Program-made: the position numbers and the translations under genes
The notes under the pieces: generated by a model
Seen by the model: only the letters and a program-made list of their open reading frames with translations
The model's database searches: none
Told to the model about the DNA's origin: nothing
From: Fasciola hepatica
Lineage: Eukaryota > Platyhelminthes > Trematoda > Plagiorchiida > Fasciolidae
Reading direction: 5' to 3'
Assembly: GCA_948099385.1 (NCBI GenBank)
Contig: CANUEZ040000156.1
Location: forward strand, 6,717,501 to 6,781,500
DNA: 64,000 nt
Shown here: positions 23,431-36,220 of the stretch, piece after piece
Layout: the number at the start of each line of letters is the position of its first letter
Numbering within the stretch: position 1 is the first letter of the stretch

Positions 23431-23566
23431 CTGCATGGAAGATCGACTTCGATTTGCTGATATATCACTACAATGAGTAGATTGCCACATAAATTCCATA
23501 GATTCCAAATCTGCTGTTGGTCTAACTCTTGTGACTCTACTTCCACAGCACAGACACCAGGAGTAA
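23431..23566 (-). CDS. Possible coding exon of unknown function
   Basis: 136 bp on the minus strand between TAGATACAG (acceptor) and CATGCAG/GTTAGT (good donor). One open frame gives 44 codons containing ELDQQQIWNLWNLCG, NLLIVVIYQQIEVDL. Joined to 23299-23256 the frame stays open with matching phase. A second frame is also open across the exon, which lowers confidence. I see no known domain and no further exons, so it could also be chance. Confidence 0.35.
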
Positions 23567-25139
23567 CTGTATCTAATATGAATTAGGATTAGAGAAATAC
23601 TTGACAACGTTCGATTTTTCCTAGCTTACCTTTTGATTGTAATTTAGGCCACGAAAGTCACCTCACCACAAATGAGGCATTTTTTCACACTGAGGACCTT
23701 TTTGAGACTCCAGTGCCTCTTCTACTTCGTCTCGTTAGGCATGACGATGTATTTTGATTCCCAGAATCTGAACATAAATGGCCAACGTTATATAGAGATT
23801 GGTACTCAATATTACATCAATTTCGAAAGAAAAAAATTCTCAAAACGACTACTCAATGTCCAATGATATGTATGCATGTATATGCATAACCATAGATGGA
23901 ATTATGTATATGGAGGATTAACAATACATGAGGGGTTAAATAAATCGTAAAAACGAACATTGGTTATCTCTGTGAGTGTTGAATCACTTCTCATCATCGA
24001 GAAAGCTAACGGTGGATTCTAACTACAGAGAATAATGAAAACCAGCTTGGCTTCGCCTAGCCACAAGGGCATTCAGTGAAACAAAATATGCTGTTTTTGT
24101 AACGCTGATACCCTAACGTTTGCCCATCAAGGTTGGGTACGGTGCTGCTTGGGTATGTCTATGGTGCTTTACAAGGTTCAGCGGTCTCAAACGTTTGACT
24201 GTAGCCCAGCACTAGTGATCATTTCGCACACTTGCCCCGGAACACAATGATAATGCATTCGCATATTTTGCTGCCAAACTCACCTCCTTCGAGAATATGG
24301 GATATTAGTTTATCAAATAAGCGTTCGCTTTTCTAATTCTTACTACTTAGCTCACGATGATGGTTGAATTCTCGATAGATAAACAATTAGTAAAGAAATT
24401 ATTGGATATTTCAAATGCGAGACTGGTTAAGATGCAAAGTACTAAACAAAATAGCTGACAACGTGTCTCGCAGAGGGTAGATAAACGGTGGTTTCAGTCC
24501 TTTCAATAACGAAAAAATGTACCCTCAATTCTGTCAAATGTCACATTCACGAAAATTAGCAGTTTGTGCAACATTCCCAATATCGCCGAATGCCACCTCC
24601 TTGAATCTGTATAGGAATGGGTCTCCAAAATGTGGCACCCAAATGATCGCAGTTGTTCGCACACGTGACTGGTCAAAACAAGTCCTCTGGATCGACCATT
24701 TAGGTAGTAGTCCATGTTCTGCTTTACTAGTGTTGTGAGTGTATATACTACTTATTAAGTAGTTGATTGCTGAAAACAGAACTATGGACAATTGTGGATT
24801 AACGAACACAGCTAAGTTCAGCAATCCAGGCGCAATAAGGTAAGCGACGATCTGCAAACCACCTGACCGCTCCTCCGTTGGACGATGACTGTTTTCAAGT
24901 GAACAGGACAGCCACTCGGCAAATGAGAATGTTTGTAACGTTTGTGTTGTTTTGTCAATGTCCGAACACGTTGATGTCAATAAACAACCTATTCACGCAG
25001 GCACGCCTTGTGGATTATAACACTAGTAAAGACAGACTGCGTGTTATTGACGAAACAATCAATACCCCCACAGTTTCTTGGCTGCCACTCAAGACGTAGA
25101 AGGTTCTGAGTTTATATATCAGGAAGTCAGTGCAAATTC

Positions 25140-25365
25140 TCAGTGTGGCATCATGAACAGAGAACTACCAGTACGTGAGAAGGCAAACATTTTGGAGGTG
25201 GTTTCTGTGCCAAAGGTGACGCAAACCTCAACGGAGAAATGCTTTGAAGTTTCACGGAAAACCGTGCAGAATTTACTCGCAAACAAGACTGGTCCAAGGT
25301 CGTGTCTGTGTAGGCCCCATCTTACAAAGGTGTCACTTGAAAATGGAGAGAAAATCGAATGAAGT
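25140..25365 (+). mobile_element. Transposase N-terminal helix-turn-helix remnant
   Basis: A 70-odd-codon frame holds REKANILEVV...T.TSTEKCFEVSRKTVQNLLANK, the pattern of a pipsqueak/homeodomain-like or Tc1/mariner-type DNA-binding domain (E+..IL..V..G.....A..F.VS+KTV..I). No DDE catalytic part follows in frame before the next, opposite-strand element, so this is a fragment. Confidence 0.45.
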
Positions 25366-25649
25366 TAATGATGCCACTTCCCAGTAGTTCTGGAGGATAC
25401 TCGGAAAACACGGTGGAATTCCCGTAATGGAAAGTATTACCTGAAAAGCCATTATGTTTGCTGTCAATTTAGGAAAGTCTGACTGTGAAACCTTGGCGCA
25501 ATTTATGAATAGTAGCAACTATCCCAAATGTGGATGAAGCATAGAACTCAAACCCAACACAAGTCGAATGAATATAAAGGTTTTTGTAGTCTCTGAATGA
25601 TGGTGGCCAACCATCCTGGAAGCCTCACCACAGGCTCATCAGGTATTTG

Positions 25650-26930
25650 CGAATCAGAATCGATATGCTTGGAATTTGGAACAACATCCATTTCAGAAGG
25701 AATTTCAGTAACGGGGTGAAGTATATTGCTAACATGTCTCCGCTACCCGTCATCCGTTTCCAAAGTTCGTATCTTACGATTCACAGGTTGTCCTCACACA
25801 ATTCCAGACGCTGGTTGTAAAGTATTTCCACACTGATAGGATACACCAGCGGATTCAATGCATCTTAACTTTGAACGGAGTACTCGACACTTGAGTAGTG
25901 TTGCTGAACTGCAACGCGTGATTTCCTGGGTTGCTTTTCTATATTAAAGCAGGAGAGTGTCCACACCTCGCTCAAGCTCTTGAATACTTGACCTACTGGT
26001 TGCCTTTGCAGTACTCTTTAACATATGGATGGAGTTTTCTGACACTCTATTTGAATGTGGATGTCTTTTGCAATGAGTAGGTGGAGAGATCCCATTCTTT
26101 TGAGCCAGGTGGTACTCTTTTCGGCAGTGAAGTAGCTTTCTCTATCAGTAGTCAACGCGAGGGGACTCCCTCTCCATTGAAAGTCTTCCTCAAAACAGTT
26201 AGTGCCAATTCCGCATCAGCTGACATCATGAATCGTAATTCTGGTCAGCGATAATGAGAATCATTGATCACTAGAGCCCAGTATTTACTCAGAAACGGAC
26301 CACAATAGTCGGCATGAATCCTTTCCCAAGCTTCGCAAGACACGGGCCATGGAGTCCATTTCGAAGGCAGATAATAGGTTTTATGCACAACACGGTCAAA
26401 ACCTTTAGGCGATTGCATCGTATCACAACCGATCTCGGGTCACCAGCGAGTGAGACGAGCCAGCGCCTTCGTTTTTGCAATTCCAAATTACCAGAAAGCA
26501 AATCTGATAATATTAAGCGCCTAAGTAATGGAGCAGTCACAATACGATCATGTAAACAGAATTACAGCTGGTGTCACATCCAACTCCTCTCTCGTTAAAA
26601 AAAATCAGGAAATCGACAATTGATACTGGCATTCCATTCTCGTTCAATTGCAGATAAAATAGACGTGAATCTCAAATTGGACCTAGTCGGCTCACAGGGA
26701 GTGACTGAACGGGTAAACAATCCAAATCACATTTCTCAAGACCGAGTACATCTGAAAGGATAATCCAGATTTTGAGTGTCACGATCATATGCGGAAAGCG
26801 CTACAGACCATCGCTTAACTGTTGTAGCAGTGGGTTTTTGTCGTGATTTGGACGGTCGATAAAAGAAACGTAATGCTTCGTGGTCAGAAATAACAGTGAT
26901 TTCGAGGGATACACACATTAAACACAACAT
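25650..26930 (-). mobile_element. Decayed Ty3/gypsy-like pol: RNase H end and integrase
   Basis: Minus strand, in order from 26930: VISDHEALRFFYRPSKS, then KRWSVALSAYDRDTQNLDYPF (the RNase H tail of Ty3/gypsy: TDH..L..L......S..R..RW...LS.YD..I.Y), a gap with stops, then in a second frame WERIHADYCGPF followed by ALVINDSHYR-PEL and EGVPLALTTDRESYF (compare W...H.D..GPF......V..D..S+W.E and G.P..+.+DNG..F of the integrase core). In the third motif TDR replaces the usual TDN-G, and many stops occur. Pattern matching only, but the motif order is convincing. Confidence 0.75.
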
Positions 26931-28337
26931 AAAGGCGATTAGGATCAGGCCGGCAACAAGTCAAGTCTGGTCAACTCATTGCTTCGTGCACCTCGAGAAG
27001 TGAATATTCAGTATCTGCTAATGATATCTCTGGAACTAGAGAAAAGTATAATCGAATACACATTTAGAGGGATTGATAGCAATGTTCAAAGTCGTAAAAG
27101 CGATGCATGGATTTCTAAGCTTCTAAAGACTGGTTCAGTTGCTGCTCTTCCATGTAGAGGCAATATTTCACTTGACACGTCGATTAAATTTCAAAGGAGT
27201 TGCTTTCTTAAAGAAATTATGACGTTTTGTTGTATTTATCAGACCAGATAGAAAACATCAATTACATGACGCAAACATGTATTTTAATCTTCTCAATAGC
27301 TTACGTTAAACATGGTAATTCTTGTACAAATGGGGCACGGAGCAATACAATAAGAACAGACAGTTCAAAACAATTTAGGAAACGGTTCGGTAGATCTGAC
27401 TGACTAACACCCAGTTAACACAGATTTTGGGTAAACTGCTTCTGTGCCCGTCGCGGGGGGGGGGTCAAATTCTACCCATCAAAATAGCCTCACAAAAGGC
27501 TAGCAGCTTTGAGTTTTGGCTTCGTGCAGTCGCTCGCACCGCTCCACCCAGATCAATCTCATGGCGAAAGCTCGCAAGATGTCTCACGACCAACGAAGCT
27601 GGGTTTCTCGTAGTCGTTTTTTGTTCGGACGGAGAATGGCTCATTTACTAATGACTAGCCGCTTCGATACACATTCCCTCATTTCGCTGACTGAGACACC
27701 GATCCGTCCTGTCCATGTAGATGATACTACAGCTGCTTCTCACGCAATTTACCAGTTCGTGGGTTGTTGGAGCTGACTCCTACGGCTGTAATGAGCGAAT
27801 TACCGATCATTAACCATATGTGCTGCCTCAATTACTGGATTTATAATCAAGGAAGTCTGAGTTTCAACCAAATGCATTTCACCTGATTTGCAGGGTGACG
27901 GATTAGGATATTAAAAATATGTTGCTTAGAGAATCATAAATGGGTAGTATTTTAGGATACCAAAAAACAAGCTGAGTGCATACAGACAACGATAAATCGA
28001 AGGTGAAAAGCATGCAGAAGAATAAAAGGGACATCATCGAAGCCATGCTTCAGAGTTTGTCGTACGATGGACGTCATTACAAACGTTAGGAAAACGTGGT
28101 TAAAGGTTCTGTGTCCCATTCTTGCAATGGCGGTAACATTCGAAACTAGTTGTAACTGAGGTGCTGGATGTTAACAACATGCGTCAAAAGTTCTCCCCCT
28201 TGGTTTACTTTTCCTACGATAATACTCATACTCTTTTGTAGTTCTTCTTTTTTGTTATTTGTACAACAAAAGTACAACAATTCAGGACGGGGGCCACCGC
28301 CAGTGAAAGGCTGCTCAAAGGGGAAGTAACAGGTGGT
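26931..28337. other. Gap, mostly unexplained
   Basis: Two overlapping plus-strand frames at 27427-27776 and one at 26979-27251 have no recognisable motif. A poly-G run sits at 27456. No gene supported. Confidence 0.35.
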
Positions 28338-28412
28338 GGCGGTAATCGAACCTGGGTCGTTCTTGTCCAAAGTCCTCGACGATAACCGTTTGCTACAGAT
28401 CAGTTAGCTTAT
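28338..28412 (-). repeat. tRNA-derived SINE-like unit
   Basis: On the minus strand an exact-looking B box, CAGGTTCGATTACC, lies at 28341-28355, with an A-box-like TAAGCTAACTGATCTGTAG upstream at 28392-28410. Box spacing fits a tRNA head. No closed cloverleaf is visible. Confidence 0.45.
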
Positions 28413-28754
28413 TAGTCGGCAGCGGCCTTTTTCCAGTAAACCTACAGCACGAATGTTGCATAATTTAAAAAACCAGCAGAAAAGTGCATGAAGAAATTTT
28501 TCATGTAGACTTACGAAGAAATATAAATAACCTCAAGCAAATAGAAAATGTTTATAAGGCTAGAGTGAAACAGCGAAGATAATGTAGTTGTGATTTTCTG
28601 ACTTATTAAAAACACCAGCAATTCGCTTCTTACCACGGTACATGATTCATGATGCGGTGTGAAAGTTCAAACCACTGAAAACCATGGAAGCTCTGTGCAG
28701 GCGTTTCACCTACGGTGGGAATCGTCAGAAGTGCACTTCCTCCAACCTCCAACT

Positions 28755-28815
28755 CGGACTCGAACTCGGAATGAACGATTGTAATTTCAACACCTCAACC
28801 ACAAAGCTAACCGGG
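28755..28815 (-). repeat. tRNA-derived SINE-like unit
   Basis: On the minus strand an A-box-like GGTTAGCTTTGTGGTTGAGG at 28794-28813 is followed by a B-box-like GAGTTCGAGTCC at 28757-28768. It has the same strand and general architecture as the unit 400 bp away, suggesting two SINE insertions or a composite one. Confidence 0.5.
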
Positions 28816-28829
28816 CTGGACCTCAACGG

Positions 28830-30060
28830 TTCACTAAGTTTACATACCACGTGATGAAACGCCCTTCCTACACTGGCTTTCAGTGTTGGCAGAGTATGTT
28901 TCGCACAGCGAGCGACTCCTGTGTTGGACGACTTATCCGTGGGGCCTCAGTACAACGATTACATTCTGTTAAACAACCTACACAGCTTGGTTACCGTATA
29001 AGTATTAGTACTGAGGTGAGAGTTTTATATGTGCACTGCTGATGATTCCTAACAAGGATGAAACAGCTATACATTGCGTCTATGGTTCTCATTGGTCTGA
29101 AAGTTCACACTGCATGATGAATCATTCCACTTAAAATTTTGATCTCCTACTGCCTATAATGATACTTACAACTTCTCAGTAGTAACAGAACACCTGAAAT
29201 TTGACATGTATTAGATCCTCAAAAAGTAGCACCTTTCCCCTTGCCAAAAAGACGCGGTGTTTCACAGACTTGGCTGCATGAGTAAATTTCATCCTTTTCT
29301 CTGTTCCACTACAGTGAATGGAATGTAAATTGAACTATATTCCCGGTCTACGGTCTCATCGTCTCGTTATTCTCCCACATCCTAAGTTGTCTTGAAATCA
29401 GACCACTTTCGGTTCAGACTAACTCGCAGATATGTTTTCTGTCTAGAACTGTTGGTTAATCACCTGGAATAAAGTCTCCACCTCTCTTTCCTCATGAGTG
29501 ATAGAGAACTTTGGCTGTTTTCTGACAGTTCAGTGATCTTAAATGAGCTTATTCAGTTGAAAATAAACGTAAATCATAAATGGTTGATCTGTGGTCTGCA
29601 GAATAGTAATCTCGAACTCCCAAGACACATGATCTGACGCATGATCACAGTTTATATATGAGATTCAAATGAAAAAAATATGTTCGTTATCATAGACAAA
29701 CACAGGATATGGTTGGTGAGATTGAAGCATTTACTACTTATCCACGACATTTTCAATCACAAAAGTGTCACATGTACTGCTTGATTCCTATGGAAACCAC
29801 TTTGCTCCCAAGAAGGTAAAGTAGCTTTGGATGTTATCGCCCCACAAATGCATGTTGAGATTGGCAATCAAACGGTGCAACAAAAATAATTTTCCAAGAT
29901 TGGATAAGGAATGCAATAATGTCGGTGAACCAGTCTAGTAGTCGAAAGCTTCTCGAGGTGTAGAAAAACTCTTGCCCCTCCCCCCCCCCCCGGTTCCCCA
30001 CAGAAACGCATCTCCTGATACCACATAATTCAGTGAGAATATGTTCCCAGTGTGGCGGAG
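28830..30060. other. Gap without identified feature
   Basis: Short frames only, and a poly-C run near 29977-29991. Sequence around 30055-30120 resembles 24735-24800 (shared ACTACTT...TGACTGC/TGATTGC...AGAAAAC), a small dispersed repeat. Confidence 0.35.
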
Positions 30061-30179
30061 TGTACATACTACTTGTTGATTAAGTGAGTAGTTGACTGCA
30101 GAAAACTCGACTATGGATGAGTGCCGTTAAGCAGCGAAAGCGGCTTTCAGGGAAAAAACTAAATCAGGCAAAAAAGAAC

Positions 30180-30320
30180 ATAAAAGCCACATAAATGCAT
30201 CCTGCATCTGAAAAACAGCCACCTTCAAGTGGTTTGAACCAATGGAATGCAAATAAGCATTGTTTTTCTTCACGATTAGTTTTGATCAGCAAGTAAACTA
30301 TTCTTTTGGTAAATAGTACC
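30180..30320 (+). repeat. Dispersed repeat, copy 2
   Basis: Diverged copy of 9955-10100 in the same orientation; see that entry. Confidence 0.6.
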
Positions 30321-30599
30321 AACATTTCGGGAGCCCATTGAGTGTAATAACTCAACTGCTTTTTACTTGCAAGATGCAAAAAATGGTACACGGAAGCATA
30401 TTGGTCGTGCAACCTATCAACTTCCCGATGTATGTTCGCACGCTTCTCACACCGAGGTCGCGCCCGTGCGGTTCAAACCTTTTTGTGAGATTTTCGGTAC
30501 AACCTAAACGATATCTTGACACAACAGGCGCTCAAATAAACCTACGGGTGTCTGTATCTGGATAGACGGACACCTGCTCCCATCTCGAAAACGCAGTAA

Positions 30600-31430
30600 T
30601 GGGAACTACGGAGACGCGCCGACAACACAACTATCTGGGGACACGTTTGGCTTTAGTCACACTAAGTCCCGTGGGAATTGAACTGAATTAGAAACATTGA
30701 GAACTCTACTTGCAATCTCTAATATCATGAATCGAAACTGATGAGTAACAGATGAGCCCACTCCCAAGCGTGTAAAATATTGATCAACCAGTAATTCCAG
30801 GACTGCAGAAAACCACAACTTTATTCGATCCACGTTAGGTCCGATGATTTTCCAATTTCTATGCTGTTGCGTACATCGCCTTGCGCTGTGAGATTACCTA
30901 ATTATATCGATACCTGATTCAAATTTCATTGTTATTACCACTACTCTGAGTGAAAAGGCTGACTTCCTATGGGTTTGTTAGTCGTTTAGTAGCCCCTGGC
31001 CGCACCTTGACAAATATGGCCTAGGATGCAGTATTGTAACACTTCTGGCACGCCCATACCGCACAAGGTAGTATCACTTACGAATTCCCGGGCTTAGTTA
31101 CAGGACTTGTCAGTTGTACGCGAGTTACGTGAACAGTTGTGTGCTTGACGAAGCATCGACCCCGATTACTTTTCAAGTTTCCAACTGAATGAGTGCATTA
31201 AAATCCTCAGAAGTCCCAGTGAAGGAAACTGAGATAATCGACCAAAGCGAATTAATGAATAAAGGTCAGAATCATAAGCGGAAGGAAAACATTGACGAAT
31301 AGCGCAGAATTCTGCATTGTGCAGGAACAAACTTCGATGTAAACTTCCTCCTAATCATCTTGAGAATAAAAACAAACCCACAGAACCATCGTGAAAGGGG
31401 CAGATGGTTCATCATAAAGAGAGAATTCGC
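30600..31430. other. Gap without identified feature
   Basis: No convincing frames or repeats recognised. Confidence 0.35.
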
Positions 31431-31439
31431 AATGATGGT

Positions 31440-31960
31440 ACTGGCAGATTCGAATCGATTCATCACCTCCTTGATGGTAATGGGTACACGATGAAGAATC
31501 GTTGTACTATAAACGTGCTCAATGTGCTACGGGGTTACAGGGGAATGGTAGCTCCGCCTTACGTTTATACGTGGATGAAAGCAAGTACAACATATGCTAC
31601 TCCCGGGCACAATGGAGATCAAAGAAAGCCAAGTCGTACATCAGAGCTCTGCCATCAAACAGGGGTGCAAACCTAAATCTTTTGGCTTGCTGATCTGCGA
31701 CGGGTATGCTGTATTCTGAACACCACTGCAAAAGGAACACTGCCATTTTTACAAAATTTCCTGGAGAACTGGTTTTCAAAAGTACCAACTGAACGGCCAA
31801 ACACTGAAGCCGTTCTTCTTTTCGATAATGCTCCAGTCCGCCGAGGAATGGGCGAAGCAACGTTCTTAACGGGACATGCTGTTCGATATCATCCCCACTA
31901 AATTTCCTTCCTAAGCCTGATTGAGGGGTGATTCGGCGTATTCAAGGGAACAATGACATC
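31440..31960 (+). mobile_element. Tc1/mariner-like (DDE) transposase remnant
   Basis: In broken plus-strand frames the ordered blocks of a Tc1/mariner-IS630 catalytic domain appear: LYVDESKYN (first catalytic Asp; compare +DE..FN), RAQWRSKKAKSYI (compare R..G....G), NRGANLNLLAC and GMLYSE, then in another frame LLFDNAPVRR (second Asp; the DNAP.H box) and a third stretch ending in SLIEG-FGVFKG (compare N.IE..F...K, with the third acidic residue). The histidine of DNAPxH has become Arg, and there are frameshifts and stops, so it is not functional. Confidence 0.75.
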
Positions 31961-32199
31961 ACTGACAATAAAATATGGATCAGATTCACAACGTTCAGGA
32001 ATGTCAAACCATCAAAGATCATAAGTTTGGGATGTTAGTGTAATTCCGTATACATGCAATGGACCAGATTTTGCGAGCATAACATGCGGCATATGACGGA
32101 CACAATTTCACTTTCGTTTACCAATCTAAAACTATCCAAACCTAAAATCCTGTGTTATCTTTATAATGGGCATGGAAATGTTCTGTTGTAGCTCCTGCA

Positions 32200-33940
32200 A
32201 GTGATCACAAGCTTTTCCAGAGCTTAGCGATCCCCGTAACGGAGCCCGGAAGTTGACGTATATCCTCCACCCGCAGTGATCATGTCTTCCAACCATACAG
32301 AAGCACGGGCCTTACTGCTGCAGCGTACACTCAACCCTCGATAGATAAACGGATTTCATGTCGACTCCACAGATGATTCAGGTTGGCAAATGCCAAGCAA
32401 GCCTTCTGTATACGCAGAGACACTCCATCCGTCATCCGACCTCCGGGTGAGATGCAGCTTCCCAGATAACGGAACTTGTCTACCACGTTTATAGTCTCCC
32501 AAGACACTGGAAGATTTGGCATTGGACCAACCCAGTCCTGCAACAGCATATTGCACTTTGAAGGTGCAAAACGCATACCGAACATCGCTACACAATCCGT
32601 CAAGCTGTCTAGAAAGCTTGCAACTTATGTGGGTCTTCACTTGGATGAACTATGTCATTTGCATACTCAAAGTATGATACCTTTCCACCCGGGAAAAGTT
32701 CAATGCCGCTATCCTCACCTAACAAAAGTGTGGTCTCTAGAATCATATAATCACAATGGTAAATAGAAAACGAGAGATGGGTAAGCCTGACGTACACCAC
32801 TTCTCGTGGTGAACTCGGGTGCAAGACCACCGTAAACCCAAACTCGGCTTCCGCTGTTAATGTAGAGGGATTTCACTATGGAAATGAATTTCTTCAGCAA
32901 GAGGCAGTGCCAGAGAATTGTGCGGTCGACTGAGTCGAAGGCCGCTTTAAGATCAAGAAAACGGAGATAGTGGACCTACGCAAGGTGTGTTTATGTTTAA
33001 ACCCAGCTTGATTTTCGTGCGAGCACTGTTCACCAGTGTTAGATAGGTGGAGAGGAATATTACCATCGGGCACTTTGGATGCGATACTAACCGGACGTAC
33101 TCCCCTGTGGTTTTCACAGGAACACCTGTCACTTCTCTTATAAATCGGTTCGATCATCGATTTACACCAACTCTTTGGAGCTTGTTCCTTCTCCAATGTA
33201 AGACCGAGGAGTTTCGTCAACTCCAGTAAAAGTGCTGGGCCACCATCTTGGAAAAGAGACTGAGGCAACCCATCCAGACCGGCAGCCTTGTGTCGTTTAA
33301 GGTAGCTTATCTCACGAGGAACTTCCGTTTCTGACGGAGGAATGGTATCTACAACGAGAGCTGTACACATAGCGCTGGTGGTCGAACCTGGAGAGGATGG
33401 AAGCCAAGTAAACCGCTTCCCGAATTGCTACTCCAAGAGAATTAGACGACACTCCTGAGTCTGAATCATTGATACGTTCGCCTCTTTGATCAATTCGCTA
33501 ACGCCTGGTCTACGTGGACCGGTTTGTCTAATAAGAAGGAAAAAATTGCAGCTGTTGCCATTCGCCGCAGCTTTTCCCACTTCCGTACACTTCACAATAC
33601 ACCACTGCTCATGATCATTTCTCAGGCTCCGAATCAGGTGGCGTTTAAAACATCTCCGTCCCTCATCGTATCTGGAATCCGGAGGAATCAATCTGCACAC
33701 ATCTGACAGTGCAACTGAGGATGCAGATATCCATCGTTTCTGTGTGTGTGTCTAGTTGTGGGACCTTGGGTAGAATCAGCAGCCGCACGTAGAGCCTGTT
33801 TGATCTCTGTTCATCGCTCTTCTGGATCCTGGGCATTTGACGGCATCAATAACCTGGTGGATAATTCTGTTCGGAAAGCAGATCGTTGGTTATCGTTTAG
33901 TAGCAGCTGCGGGGGACGGTTCGCTTTGGCGTTGTTTCGG
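32200..33940 (-). mobile_element. RTE-like non-LTR retrotransposon remnant (RT and C-terminal part)
   Basis: Minus strand from 33940: RSAFRTELSTRL and EERWTEIKQAL (linker after the endonuclease), RSLRNDHEQWC, GNSCNFFLLIRQTG, then REISYLKRHKAAGLDGLPQ (RT start), EPIYKRSDRCSCENHRGV (compare P.YK.G....C.NYRGI), YFEYANDIVH (YADD box with Asp to Asn), RFAPSKCNMLLQDW, DKFRYLGSCIS and a C-terminal VRPVLLYGW-like block. The order and wording match the RTE clade (SR2-like in schistosomes). Frame breaks and the YAND change make it inactive. A long (TA)n tract marks its 5' edge. Confidence 0.85.
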
Positions 33941-33948
33941 CCACCAAC

Positions 33949-33950
<2 letters not shown>

Positions 33951-34028
<78 letters not shown>
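33951..34028. repeat. (TA)n microsatellite
   Basis: Pure TA tract of about 78 bp directly beyond the RTE-like remnant. It is the longest such tract in the window. Confidence 0.95.
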
Positions 34029-34030
<2 letters not shown>

Positions 34031-34549
34031 TCTATGGTGCATCCCATATGTAATACTCGAACGTAATTTGAACTCAGGTTGTAAACATGTCTGGTTATGT
34101 GCACAGGACCGATGGATACATACCACAGATAAAGTGGTCAGATGCGTTCCGTATCAAACTTCAGTTCAGCGGTCGCATGAAACCTTGCGGTCGCAGGTTT
34201 CAAGGAGTAACACAGGTTTTAATCGATGTGCATGCGCGTGTGCGCAGGCTAGGAGTAGCAGCGAAAAATTATTGGGCTGATCATCGATCAGCACAGGGCC
34301 GTTGATTGCACATGTCGATGGGATGGGGAAAACCAACCGTATGGACCGTCATTGTCACCATGCTTTTAGTCAAGGACTGTCTACTCTTTGGCGCTAGTGA
34401 CCATCGAGTCTTTTTGTGGCAGGTAAACGGAATTTCAACATCGATCGCAGCTGATCATGTTGTCTGTGGCTTGTCTCGGCCATCCACGTTCCTAAGCTCT
34501 TTACTTGACATGTTTACTGTTGTGGCCTTGGCCAGTCATGTGCTCACAC

Positions 34550-34870
34550 GCACACACGCTGGATCTGAATCCCGTGCAATCATGGACACAAACATGCAGT
34601 CGTACACACACGTACAAAGTTGACACTTGTGCTTCATCCGGACAGCTCTAACCAATCAGATTGCACCACGTGCTGCACGACCTTGCGCAACTTAATCCGA
34701 TTGTACGGCTGTCTTATATTTTCGGTTGCATACGTCGTTGGCTCACGCACTTGAACACGTGTTTGCGTTTCCACTCATTTGCCTGTACTTACGCTTTCTG
34801 TACACTGCTACTGCATACACACTCAGCCGCACAAACGCGTCTGCCCTGTGCTTATTGAATTCTGGATGCA
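34550..34870 (+). repeat. Dispersed repeat family member
   Basis: Same orientation and word order as 43500-43800: a CACACGC/CACACA block, AAAGTTG(A/T)C, CATC(C/A)GTCCGGA-like, (A/T)AACCAATCAGAT, then TTGGCTCACGCAC-type and TTTGCCTGTACTT words. A shorter version is at 17050-17235 and a weak one at 61070-61200. I infer an untranslated end of a retroposon family. Confidence 0.6.
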
Positions 34871-36190
34871 ACATTTACAGCCTGTGTGTGGTTTATGTCA
34901 CAACCGCGCTCTATACGGTAAATACCACCAATACCAACAAGTTTATCTGATTCATGACCGATCCATTGGTACACACAACCACAGGCATCGCCTGTGTCTG
35001 GATCGTTCCACCGAAGACCTTGCCTAAATTATATAGTCCCTGTTCTTAGCGTTTGTGTACTTTTCTTCGAGCAGGTGCGTCCGTCTCACCGTAGCATCAT
35101 GTGACAGCGTTTGGTACACTCACGTTAACCAATCGCATTGCTTGAGGCACAACTGTTGTTTGCATATAATTTCCTATGTCGATTATCAACTTATGTGGCG
35201 TATTTCGCGCGGTGGATAGGTCGTACATACCGTTGCCAGCTGAATTCAGACATCATACAGTTTTTCACTATGTGGACTGTTTTCGTGATGATCTGTTGAA
35301 CAAGTAGAGGCATTTATACCGTGTAATACTGAGGAGCATGATAGATTCAGAAAAACCGATCGAATTGTCTACGCACTTATGTTCTGAACTGATTCGTACA
35401 CTCCACGAGTAAACGCGTGACAAATCAGATAAACCAACCGTTAAGCAAAGATGAACAGACTATGAAGCATCGCATCAAACAAGGCACTGTGTGAATGTTT
35501 CAGTGCTACCGCCATTCTACACATTGAAACGTACACAGCTTGGTGTCCGCATTTGTTGCCCCGCTGTATACACGAGGTACTATTCGAGCTTTTCCCCATT
35601 ATTTTCGTTGTCAAGACGCACTTTTACCACCGTACCAACTGAGGGTGCAGTTTACGATACCGAACTGAAAGCAGGTCGAATAAGGCGAACAATGATTTGG
35701 GTTAGGCAGTGAACTAAGAGTTATCAGGCAGTGTCTGCTCCTGGTTTATGCCTGTCGTGTCCGGTTCAAGTCACCCATATTATGCGGACAAGTTATCACT
35801 GTTCCTCTGATACATGAACATGGGCTTGCTCGTTATTGGTCTCTAGTCATGTTTTACCTTGGACAGCACTAACTGATTGGTCTTAATGTACATCTATTGG
35901 TCTCACTTGTTTACGCCTGAAAGCACACGCAGCCCAGATCTTTTACTTGCTTTGTTGCTTACCCGTTTACAAGCTCACTTTTGGGGTTGCGGCTGACTCA
36001 TCTGCTGCGGTCGGGTTGCATACACATCCGTACAAATAAATGTAGTACGATAATTACGTATTTTGCTGATGATTGGTTACGTACACAACAGTGCCCGCCC
36101 CAGTACTTTTTGCGTTGCTTCGTGATTCTCCCGTTTAACCTACACAATAAGCTCGTTTGATACAGAACAAGAAAACTATTACTGAAACAA
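34871..36190. other. Gap with dispersed repeat traces only
   Basis: 35830-36060 has words in common with 61180-61300 (AAATAA(A/G)TGTAGT(A/G)C, ATTACGTATTT/ATTACATGTTC). No gene recognised. Confidence 0.4.
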
Positions 36191-36220
36191 CGATGGAAAA
36201 CTTCGCAGAGGTCATTCCAG

